The position numbers were made by a program, and so were the translations under genes. Of a DNA stretch of 64,000 nt, positions 56,526 to 64,000 are shown piece by piece. The first letter of the stretch is position 1. Each line of letters begins with the position of its first letter. Below the pieces are notes generated by a model. The model was not told the origin of the DNA. It made no database searches and was given only the letters and a program-made list of their open reading frames with translations. The DNA is from Ectopseudomonas chengduensis (GTDB lineage Bacteria > Pseudomonadota > Gammaproteobacteria > Pseudomonadales > Pseudomonadaceae), in NCBI RefSeq assembly GCF_900102635.1, contig NZ_FMZQ01000004.1:248001-312000 (forward strand), given 5' to 3'.

Positions 56526-59500
56526 GTACTCAAAGAAACATCATCAGTCATGGCATCCGTGACAACCATACTCGCGGCAAGGTTGCCGACTTCCTGGCCG
56601 AGAAAATGGCCGCAGGCAGCCAACTTTCCGTGGTATCGGCCTACTTCACCATCTACGCCTACGATGCGCTGTCCAGTCAGCTTGACCAGATCGATCATCT
56701 GAACTTCCTGTTCGGCGAACCCCGCTTCATCGCTTCGCTCGACCCGGACAAGACCGACAAGAAAGCTTTCAAGATCGAAGACGAAGGCATGGAGTTGGCC
56801 AACCGCCTGCAACAGAAGGAAGTCGCTCGTCGCTGCGCTGCATGGTTGCGCGACAAGGTCGATATCCGCTCAGTCCGCCAGGCCAACCTTCTGCACGGCA
56901 AGCTCTATCACATTGACGATGGCCGACGTGAACATGCGCTATTGGGCAGCTCAAACTTCACCCGGCGCGGCCTCGGCTTGTCCGACACGCCCAACATCGA
57001 ACTGAACCTCATTGTCGATGGCGACCGCGACAGGGCCGACCTCAAACAATGGTTCGATGAAATCTGGAGCGACGAAAAACTGGTTGCCGACGTCAAGGCC
57101 GATGTTCTGCGCTACCTGGAGCAGCTTTATGTCGATCATGCGCCGGAGTTCGTCTATTTCAAGACGCTCTACCACGTCTTCGAGCGCTTCCTGTCCGGGC
57201 AGGAAGCCGATGCCGCATTGTTCGACCAAACCGCCATCATCGACACAGAGGTCTGGAAGGCATTGTTCGACTTCCAGAAGGACGGTGTCAAAGGCGCCAT
57301 CCACAAGATCAACCAGCATAACGGCTGCATCCTGGCCGACAGCGTGGGCCTGGGTAAAACCTACTCGGCATTGGCGGTCATCAAGTACTACGAGCTGCGC
57401 AATCACCGCGTGCTGGTGCTATGCCCCAAGAAGCTGCGCGACAACTGGACGGTCTATCTCGCCCAGAACAACAGCGAACTCAACCCCTTCCTCAAGGATC
57501 GCTTTGCCTACACCGTGCTCTCGCACACCGACCTGTCACGTGACAGCGGCCGCGTAGATGGCATCGACCTGGCAACGCTCAACTGGGGCAACTTCGATCT
57601 GATCGTCATCGACGAATCGCACAACTTCCGCAACAACACCAAGGGCAAGCGCGACGAAGAAGGCAACCTCATCAAGAAGAGCCGCTATGAGCGGCTGATG
57701 GACGACATCATCAAGACTGGGGTCAAGACCAAGGTGTTGCTGCTGTCCGCAACCCCGGTCAACAACGACCTTAAAGACCTGCGAAACCAAATCTACTTTG
57801 TCACCGAAGGGCGCGATACTGCCTTTTCGCAGAGCTTCGGCATCAACAGCATCAAGGACACGCTTACCGTCGCCCAAAAGACCTTCATGGAGTGGGCCAG
57901 GCGCTCTGGCGAGCGGGATGCCCGTGATTTGATGGAAAGGCTCTCCGCCGGGTTCTTCACCCTGCTGGACGAACTCACCATCGCCCGTTCGCGCAAACAC
58001 ATCCAGAAGTATTACAAAGCTTCGATGGCACAGATCGGGCAATTTCCGAAGCGCAGGAAGCCGGAATCCGTATTCTCCGAGATCGATCTCAAGGGCCGCT
58101 TCCTTTCCTATGACAAGCTGAACGACGAGATCGACAACTACCAGCTTTCCATCTTCAAGCCGTCCAAGTACGTGCTGGAAGCGTTCAAGGCGCAGTACGA
58201 AGACCATCGCGTCAAGAACTTCAGCCAGGAGAACCGCGAGAAGTTCCTGATCGGCATGATGAAGGTGAACTTCCTCAAGCGCCTGGAAAGCTCTGTGCGC
58301 GCCTTTGCCATCACCATGGAGCGCACCGTCAGCAAGATCGAAGACCTGGAAGAACGACTCAAGCAGTTCCTGCAACACCAGGCCGAGACGGCGGAAGACA
58401 TCCAGCCTGATTTCTTCGTGGAGCCAGCCGAAGAAGACGAAGAACTGGCCCAGGCCTTCCAGGCGGGAACCAAGCTCAAGTACCGCATGGAGCATATGGA
58501 CGTGGCCGCCTGGCTGGCCGATCTGACCACCGACAAGCAACAGCTTTCGCTGCTGGCCGATGCTGCCCAAGCCGTCGATGCATCGCGCGATGTCAAGCTC
58601 GCCGAACTCAAGCGCCTCATCGAACACAAGGTGCGTCACCCCAGCACCAACACACTGGGCGAGGAAAACCGCAAGGTCATTGTGTTCTGCGCCTTCGCCG
58701 ATACCGCTGCCTATCTGTACGAAGAATTGGAAGACTGGTCACGCAACACGCTGGGCGTTCACATCGCTCTGGTGTCTGGCGGCGCACGCCCCAATCGCAG
58801 CACCTTCGGCCAGGCCGACTTCACCCACATCCTCACTAACTTCGCTCCGCGCGCCAAACAACGGGGCAAGATGAAGTCCATGCCGCAGGATGGCGAAATC
58901 GACATCCTCATCGCCACCGACTGCATCTCTGAAGGCCAAAACCTGCAGGACTGCGACTACCTCATCAACTACGACATCCACTGGAACCCGGTGCGCATCA
59001 TCCAGCGCTTTGGTCGTATCGACCGCATCGGCAGTCCCAACAACGCCATCCAGCTCGTCAACTTCTGGCCCACGCCGGACTTGAACAAGTACATCAATCT
59101 CAAGAACCGTGTCGAGGCGCGTATGGCTCTGGTCGATATCGCCGCCACGGCGGAAGACAACATCCTGCAAGCCGAAGACCTAGAAGACCTCATCAAGCAG
59201 GACATGCGCTACCGCGACAAGCAATTGCTGCGACTCAAGGACGAAGTGCTCGATCTGGAAGACTTCAACGAATCCGTCGCGCTGGGAGAATTCACGCTGG
59301 ATGACTTCCGCATGGAACTGGCCACTTACATCGAAGCCAACCGAGAGAAGCTGGAAGAAGCTCCTTTCGGCCTTTACGCCGTAGTGCCTCCGCACGCCGA
59401 GTACAGCGCCATCAAGCCCGGCATCATCTATTGCCTGAAGCAGCGCATCGACGCCGCCGGCAATGAGGCAGTCAACCCGCTGCAACCGTATTTCCTCGTC

Positions 59501-59830
59501 TATATCCGTGACGATGGCGAGGTGCGCTACAACTTCACCGCGCCCAAGCAGATTCTGGAAATCTTCCGCGCGGTCTGCCAGGGCCAGACCGAACCACACG
59601 CCAAGCTGTGCAAGCTGTTCGACGAAGAGACTGCCCACGGGCAGGACATGAGCTGCTACAGCGGCCTGCTCGACAAAGCGGTGGCTGCCATTGCCGCACA
59701 GTTTGGGCGCAAGAACGCAGGGAATCTTTTCTCAGGGCGTGGTGGCAAGCTGCTGAGCAGTCAGAGCGCTATCAAGGCCACAACTGACTTTGATCTTATT
59801 ACTTGGCTGGTGATCAAGCATGAGCAATAG
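56522..59830 (+). CDS. PLD-like nuclease/SNF2-type helicase fusion
   Basis: An 1102-residue protein. Residues 1-190 resemble a phospholipase-D-type nuclease with the HxK half-motif in NLLHGKLYHIDDGRREHALLGSSNF near residue 125. A superfamily-2 helicase follows: Walker A LADSVGLGKTYSALAV near 275, DESH box (LIVIDESHNFRNN) near 363, SAT in LLLSATPVNND, and the C-terminal lobe with ATDCISEGQNLQDCDYLINYD and motif VI QRFGRIDRIGS near 827. Such fusions occur in phage-defence islands. It overlaps the methylase gene by 11 bases, so both are made together. ATP-driven DNA tracking plus cleavage is the inferred role. Confidence 0.9.
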   Translation: MSTQRNIISHGIRDNHTRGKVADFLAEKMAAGSQLSVVSAYFTIYAYDALSSQLDQIDHLNFLFGEPRFIASLDPDKTDKKAFKIEDEGMELANRLQQKEVARRCAAWLRDKVDIRSVRQANLLHGKLYHIDDGRREHALLGSSNFTRRGLGLSDTPNIELNLIVDGDRDRADLKQWFDEIWSDEKLVADVKADVLRYLEQLYVDHAPEFVYFKTLYHVFERFLSGQEADAALFDQTAIIDTEVWKALFDFQKDGVKGAIHKINQHNGCILADSVGLGKTYSALAVIKYYELRNHRVLVLCPKKLRDNWTVYLAQNNSELNPFLKDRFAYTVLSHTDLSRDSGRVDGIDLATLNWGNFDLIVIDESHNFRNNTKGKRDEEGNLIKKSRYERLMDDIIKTGVKTKVLLLSATPVNNDLKDLRNQIYFVTEGRDTAFSQSFGINSIKDTLTVAQKTFMEWARRSGERDARDLMERLSAGFFTLLDELTIARSRKHIQKYYKASMAQIGQFPKRRKPESVFSEIDLKGRFLSYDKLNDEIDNYQLSIFKPSKYVLEAFKAQYEDHRVKNFSQENREKFLIGMMKVNFLKRLESSVRAFAITMERTVSKIEDLEERLKQFLQHQAETAEDIQPDFFVEPAEEDEELAQAFQAGTKLKYRMEHMDVAAWLADLTTDKQQLSLLADAAQAVDASRDVKLAELKRLIEHKVRHPSTNTLGEENRKVIVFCAFADTAAYLYEELEDWSRNTLGVHIALVSGGARPNRSTFGQADFTHILTNFAPRAKQRGKMKSMPQDGEIDILIATDCISEGQNLQDCDYLINYDIHWNPVRIIQRFGRIDRIGSPNNAIQLVNFWPTPDLNKYINLKNRVEARMALVDIAATAEDNILQAEDLEDLIKQDMRYRDKQLLRLKDEVLDLEDFNESVALGEFTLDDFRMELATYIEANREKLEEAPFGLYAVVPPHAEYSAIKPGIIYCLKQRIDAAGNEAVNPLQPYFLVYIRDDGEVRYNFTAPKQILEIFRAVCQGQTEPHAKLCKLFDEETAHGQDMSCYSGLLDKAVAAIAAQFGRKNAGNLFSGRGGKLLSSQSAIKATTDFDLITWLVIKHEQ

Positions 59831-62800
59831 CACCCAAATGAAGCAGGCAATCAGCCAGCGCATCCAAAAACTTTCCAGCCAGCCCTTGCGTCAAGCTGCG
59901 CTGTCGCTGTTTTCCACTTTGGGCTACGCATCCGACCGTACCGTTGAAACGCCTTCGGTTGCCGAGTTCCGTGCGCAGTTCGATTCAGAATCCAAGCTGG
60001 AACACCCGGCAGCACTGATCGCAAGCTGGCAGTCTGCTGAACTGTTGTTCCAGCTTACAGACGAAGAGCTTTCCCGCAGCACCGCGCTGTTCAAGGATGA
60101 AGCCGTCAAGACCTCCCTGCTTCAGTCCTACGTCTTCATCGCCATCGAACTGGCGGATGGCGACTACGCACGCGGCAAGCTCGCTGGTATCGCCCGCCAG
60201 ATCAACCGCATCTTCCCAATGCCGGTGATGGTGCTGTTCAAGATCGGCGGGCGGTTCTCCATCGCCGTCATCAATCGCCGCTTGAACAAGCGCGACGACA
60301 ACAAGGACGTATTGGGCAAGGTCACGCTGATCCAGAACATTGCCATCGAAAATCCTCACCCTGGCCACCTGGACATCCTGGCATCGTTCTCGCTGGCCGA
60401 GCTGACTGAGGGTCGCCGTGTCATCCAGAACTTCGACCAGCTTCATGCCGCCTGGGAAGAAGTCTTCAATGTCGAACTGCTTAACAAGCGTTTCTATCGC
60501 GAACTCGCCAACTGGTATTTCTGGGCGCTGCCACAAGTCGATTTCCCGGCCGACATCGAAAAGGACGACGAAAAGCGCCGTGCCACCGGCCTCATCCGCC
60601 TGCTTACGCGCCTCATCTTCTGCTGGTTCCTCAAGGAGAAGAACCTCGTGCCCGACAAGCTGTTTGTCGAGGATGAACTGAAGAAGATTCTCAAAGACCT
60701 GTCGCCCGACGCCTCCACCTACAACGAGGCCATCCTGCAAAACCTGTTCTTCGCCACGCTCAACCAGCGCATGGGCAAGGATGCCAAGGGCCAGCCCTAT
60801 CGCGCTTTTGCCAAGGACGAAGGCTTTCCGAAGAACCGCACCACCTACGGTGTGGACACGCTCTATCGCTACGAAGATCACTTCCGCGATCCCGCTACCG
60901 CGCTCGATCAGTTTGCCGATGTGCCGTTTCTCAATGGCGGCCTGTTCGAGTGCCTTGACCGCACCGAGGAAGCAACGGGCAAGAAGCGCTACCTCGACGG
61001 CTTCTCACGCACAAAGAACAAGCGTCCAACCCTGCCCAACCACCTCTTCTTCAGCGTGGAGCATGAAGCAGACCTCTCGGACGCTTATGGCGACAAGAAG
61101 CGCAAGAAGGAGAAGGTTCGCGGGCTTCTGCATATCCTGAACGCCTACAAATTCACCATCGTCGAAAACACGCCGGTCGATCAGGAAATCGCGCTTGACC
61201 CCGAACTGCTGGGCAAAGTGTTTGAGAACCTGCTGGCCTCCTACAACGAGGAAACCAAGACCACTGCCCGCAAGCAGACAGGCTCCTTCTATACTCCGCG
61301 CCCCATCGTTGAATACATGGTGGATGAGTCGCTCAAAGCGCATCTCACCGGCGCGCTGATCAAGGCCGGCATGAGCGAGCAGGACGCGAAGGCTGGCCTG
61401 GATATCCTCTTCGCCTACACCGAGCGGGCGCATCCATTCAATGAGAAAGAAGTCGCCACGCTGCTGGATGCCATCCACACCTGCAAGATTCTCGACCCGG
61501 CTTGTGGCTCTGGCGCGTTCCCGATGGGGATGCTGCACAAGCTGGTTTACATCATCCACAAGCTCGACCCCGACAACGCGCTCTGGAAGCAACTCCAGAT
61601 TGATGCCGCCGCGAAGATTCCCGATTCTTCCGCGCGTCAGGCGGCCATCGCCGCCATCGAGCGCGACTTTGCCGACAACGAGGATGACTATGGGCGCAAG
61701 CTTTACCTGATTGAGAACTGCCTCTATGGCGTGGACATCCAGCCCATTGCCATCCAGATTTCCAAGCTGCGCTTTTTCATCTCCCTGGTTTGCGACCAGC
61801 GCACTAACCGCAACAAACGCGAGAACCACGGCATTCGCTCGCTGCCGAACTTGGAAACAAAGTTCGTTGCTGCCAATACTCTCATTGGTCTGCCCGAAAT
61901 GGATCAGTTGGCACTGCTTCCTGCACGCGTTCACCAGATCGAAGCTGAAATCGAAAGCCTCTACCACGGCCACTTCGGTGTGCAAAGGCGCGACCAGAAG
62001 CTCGCCCTCCAGAAGAAGATCGAAACTCTTCGAGAAGAGCTTGGGAGAGAACTTGCCCAGAGCCTCGGCTCATCCAAGAAGGCACAGCATATTGCTGAAT
62101 GGAACCCTTTCGACCCGCAGACTACAGCCGATTTCTTCGATCCGCATTGGATGTTTGGGCGTTCACTGGCCGGCGGATTCGATATCGTCATCGGCAATCC
62201 GCCGTATTTCAAAGAAAACGACGACAAAAAACGATTCGATAGCCTTCGCAACCTTCCCTGCTACCAGGGAAAGATGGACGTCTGGTATCTTTTCGTAGAC
62301 GTAGGCTTGGACATTTTGAAGCCCAAAGGAATTCTATCATTCATTGCCACGAACAATTGGGTGACGAATGCTGGCGCATCCAAATTGCGGGACAAGATCT
62401 TGGCGGAGGCATTGCTCGTCGAGCTGATCGACTTCCAGAATTTCATGATATTCGAGTCGGCGGCCATCCAGACGATGGTCATGCTGTTGATTAAGCAGCA
62501 GAGCCCACAGCGCTACAAGGCCGAAATTTCCAAGGCTCCATCCGACTTTTCACGTCAGGACGTTTACAAACTGTCCTCTGGGGTGCCGAAGCAAGATGCC
62601 AATCTTCAGACCTATATGGTTGAAGTCGATCGCGTAGCAATGGCCGGCAAGACACTGCTGTTCAATTCCGGCGACAAGAATTTGATTCTCGACGCAATTC
62701 AGCAGCGAGGGTCTTTCTACATCGAAAAGTCGGAAATAGCCCAGGGCATCGTTCCAAATCCCGACCGGGTGAACTCTAGGAACATAAAAACACTTGGCGA

Positions 62801-63716
62801 AAAAAAGGCGGAGCAGCGCGGAATTAACGTCGGCGATGGTGTCTTTGTCCTAGACAAAGAAGAGGCGAAAGTTATTCGCGGGGAAGATCGCCGATTTCTG
62901 AAGCCGCTATATGAGCCTGTCCACATCAGAAAGTACCACCGCAGCCCCACGGACTTGAGCATCCTTTATACGAAAAAGGGGCTCATTTCGCCAAATGAAG
63001 CTCCATCCGTCATCAAGCACCTTTCCCAGTTTCGGGAGATCATGGAAGAACGTCGCGAGAATCAGACCGGCCAGATTGCCTATTTCAACCTTCACTGGCC
63101 ACGTGACGAGGCGTTCTTTCGCGAAGGTGACAAAATTCTCTCCCCGAGAAAATGTGTATCACCGACGTTTTATTTTACGCGAGATCTAGCTTACGTAATG
63201 CTCTCGATGAATGTCATTAAGACATCACGCATCGACATGCGCTACTTGTCCGCCGTCCTGAACTCGTCAGTGATTCACTACTGGCTGAGATTTCGCGGAA
63301 GCATGCAGGGTCTTAATTTTCAGGTGGATGCGGCACCGATTCAGCAGATCCCCGTCGTCAAGCCGGCTGTAGAAGTCCAGGAGAACATTGCGAACTTGGT
63401 TGCGTTGATCCAAGCGGTACACGGGTTTGGTGACCTGACTGTCGCGGGCTTCTTTGAAGACCTCATCGATGCCTGCGTGATGGAATGCTATTTCCGCGAT
63501 CACATGGCCGAGCGCGACTTGTTGTTCATCGACGCTCTCGTCCCACATCTCGCCGTCTACGATCCCGCCGCTTCGGACTCGAAGCGGCGCGATTTCATTG
63601 CACAACTTTATCGTTCACTGAACGAGCCCGAGTCGAAAATGCGCAACCGTCTACTGCGCATTTCCGCCGACAGCCCCGATCTCTTGGCCGTCATCAAAGA
63701 GGAGGGCAAGGTATGA
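59820..63716 (+). CDS. Eco57I-type adenine DNA methyltransferase
   Basis: A 1298-residue protein with an N6-adenine methyltransferase core: SAM motif I ILDPACGSGAFPMGML near residue 558 and catalytic motif IV IVIGNPPYFKEND near 790. The C terminus (LSAVLNSSVIHYWLRFRGSMQGLNFQVDAAPIQQIPVV) looks like a TaqI/Eco57I-type specificity domain. The first 500 residues show no evident nuclease motif. In size and layout it resembles PglX of BREX and DrmMI of class 1 DISARM. It would mark self DNA. It overlaps the helicase by 11 bases and the ATPase by four. Confidence 0.9.
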   Translation: MSNSTQMKQAISQRIQKLSSQPLRQAALSLFSTLGYASDRTVETPSVAEFRAQFDSESKLEHPAALIASWQSAELLFQLTDEELSRSTALFKDEAVKTSLLQSYVFIAIELADGDYARGKLAGIARQINRIFPMPVMVLFKIGGRFSIAVINRRLNKRDDNKDVLGKVTLIQNIAIENPHPGHLDILASFSLAELTEGRRVIQNFDQLHAAWEEVFNVELLNKRFYRELANWYFWALPQVDFPADIEKDDEKRRATGLIRLLTRLIFCWFLKEKNLVPDKLFVEDELKKILKDLSPDASTYNEAILQNLFFATLNQRMGKDAKGQPYRAFAKDEGFPKNRTTYGVDTLYRYEDHFRDPATALDQFADVPFLNGGLFECLDRTEEATGKKRYLDGFSRTKNKRPTLPNHLFFSVEHEADLSDAYGDKKRKKEKVRGLLHILNAYKFTIVENTPVDQEIALDPELLGKVFENLLASYNEETKTTARKQTGSFYTPRPIVEYMVDESLKAHLTGALIKAGMSEQDAKAGLDILFAYTERAHPFNEKEVATLLDAIHTCKILDPACGSGAFPMGMLHKLVYIIHKLDPDNALWKQLQIDAAAKIPDSSARQAAIAAIERDFADNEDDYGRKLYLIENCLYGVDIQPIAIQISKLRFFISLVCDQRTNRNKRENHGIRSLPNLETKFVAANTLIGLPEMDQLALLPARVHQIEAEIESLYHGHFGVQRRDQKLALQKKIETLREELGRELAQSLGSSKKAQHIAEWNPFDPQTTADFFDPHWMFGRSLAGGFDIVIGNPPYFKENDDKKRFDSLRNLPCYQGKMDVWYLFVDVGLDILKPKGILSFIATNNWVTNAGASKLRDKILAEALLVELIDFQNFMIFESAAIQTMVMLLIKQQSPQRYKAEISKAPSDFSRQDVYKLSSGVPKQDANLQTYMVEVDRVAMAGKTLLFNSGDKNLILDAIQQRGSFYIEKSEIAQGIVPNPDRVNSRNIKTLGEKKAEQRGINVGDGVFVLDKEEAKVIRGEDRRFLKPLYEPVHIRKYHRSPTDLSILYTKKGLISPNEAPSVIKHLSQFREIMEERRENQTGQIAYFNLHWPRDEAFFREGDKILSPRKCVSPTFYFTRDLAYVMLSMNVIKTSRIDMRYLSAVLNSSVIHYWLRFRGSMQGLNFQVDAAPIQQIPVVKPAVEVQENIANLVALIQAVHGFGDLTVAGFFEDLIDACVMECYFRDHMAERDLLFIDALVPHLAVYDPAASDSKRRDFIAQLYRSLNEPESKMRNRLLRISADSPDLLAVIKEEGKV

Positions 63717-64000
63717 AGGCGCGCTTGCACCACATCGCCATCACCAACTTCAAAGCTTTCCGTGAGTTTTCGCTTAAGCTGGAGGGGCGCCACCTGTTGG
63801 TATACGGCGCCAATGGTGCAGGCAAGTCTTCGCTGTATTGGGCGCTCTACACCTTTCTCCAGAGTGCGGGAAAGAAGCCGAGCGGCAGTATCGCCAAATA
63901 TTTCGATCCTGCGAATCCACAGCACTTGCTTAATTTGCATGAGCAGAAAGAAGCGGTCCCCAGGTCTGGAGAAATCGCATTGACGTTGCGGGATACAGAG
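63713..64000 (+). CDS. AAA/SMC-like ATPase (N-terminal part, runs off the window)
   Basis: The first 96 codons are seen: MKARLHHIAITNFKAFREFS, then LLVYGANGAGKSSLYWALYTFL with Walker A GANGAGKSS. This is the start typical of RecF/SMC-like AAA ATPases in defence systems such as OLD- or PARIS-type ATPases. It overlaps the methylase stop (ATGA). What follows is outside the window, so neither its full type nor the system's last genes can be known. Confidence 0.85.
   Translation, partial: MKARLHHIAITNFKAFREFSLKLEGRHLLVYGANGAGKSSLYWALYTFLQSAGKKPSGSIAKYFDPANPQHLLNLHEQKEAVPRSGEIALTLRDTE

Larger units (their letters stand above)
53694..64000 (+). mobile_element. Genomic island, left part (right end outside the window)
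   Basis: Begins after ychF with an integrase control region and P4-type integrase, then a Fic gene and a putative defence operon, all in one direction and without homologues in the conserved ychF neighbourhood. In P. aeruginosa a tRNA-Met gene follows ychF as I recall; none is seen here, so it may have been displaced to the far end of the island. No second attachment copy can be seen in this window. Confidence 0.75.

Noticed and set aside
56522..63716. Naming the island operon canonical DISARM or BREX
   Set aside because: The helicase and methylase resemble parts of both, but DrmA/DrmB, PglZ and BrxC are not visible and the third gene is an AAA ATPase; the right part is missing from the window.

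Overview
The window is a GC-rich gammaproteobacterial chromosome, almost certainly Pseudomonas of the mendocina/oleovorans/alcaliphila type. The order hemH - TIGR01777 - MerR - phrB - pagL - murI - moeB - prmC - prfA - hemA - TPR lipoprotein - lolB - ispE - tRNA-Gln - prs - rplY - pth - ychF is the one I recall from P. aeruginosa (the PA4655-PA4673 stretch), and Pseudomonas-type REP palindromes ('gtaggagc...gctcctac') fill several gaps. I ran no database search; names rest on motifs, lengths and context.

Layout. (1) 1-5048: arcDABC, the arginine deiminase pathway, plus a small DUF5064-like gene. (2) 5244-10040: an MFS exporter with an orphan lipoamide dehydrogenase, then a thioesterase, a NemR-type TetR regulator and an SDR; shared palindromes suggest one regulon. 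(3) 10259-22647: an accessory catabolic locus with two secreted cyanophycinases (one carrying SLH repeats), an OprD porin, two solute-binding proteins, a complete basic-amino-acid-type ABC importer with an AspA/AstE-like hydrolase inserted in its operon, an RpiR regulator and a Tsx-like channel. Together they look like a pathway for outside degradation of cyanophycin (poly-Asp-Arg), uptake of the products and their hydrolysis to Asp and Arg; the nearby arc genes could ferment the arginine. (4) 22768-28069: a DMT exporter, LEA-type lipoprotein, PuuD-like amidotransferase, YjdM, a lipoprotein and a spinster-type MFS. (5) 28379-40835: hemH and a light-response-like region: MerR/LitR-like regulator, photolyase, flavoproteins and a lipid-modification module (NTF2-like, SDR, flavin amine oxidase, DUF1365, Cfa-like, DUF2878) with TATACAA/TTGTATA operators. 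(6) 40899-53693: pagL, murI and the conserved housekeeping block with two tandem tRNA-Gln genes. (7) 53694-64000 and beyond: a genomic island with a P4-type integrase, a Fic protein with a probable winged helix and its own operator array, then an overlapping operon PLD/SNF2 helicase - Eco57I-type adenine methylase - AAA ATPase, running off the right edge. This is a candidate anti-phage system that fits neither canonical DISARM nor BREX by content.

Most worth a second look: the island operon with its Fic leader, the cyanophycin locus with an SLH-bearing enzyme, and the LitR-like operators of the photolyase/lipid region.
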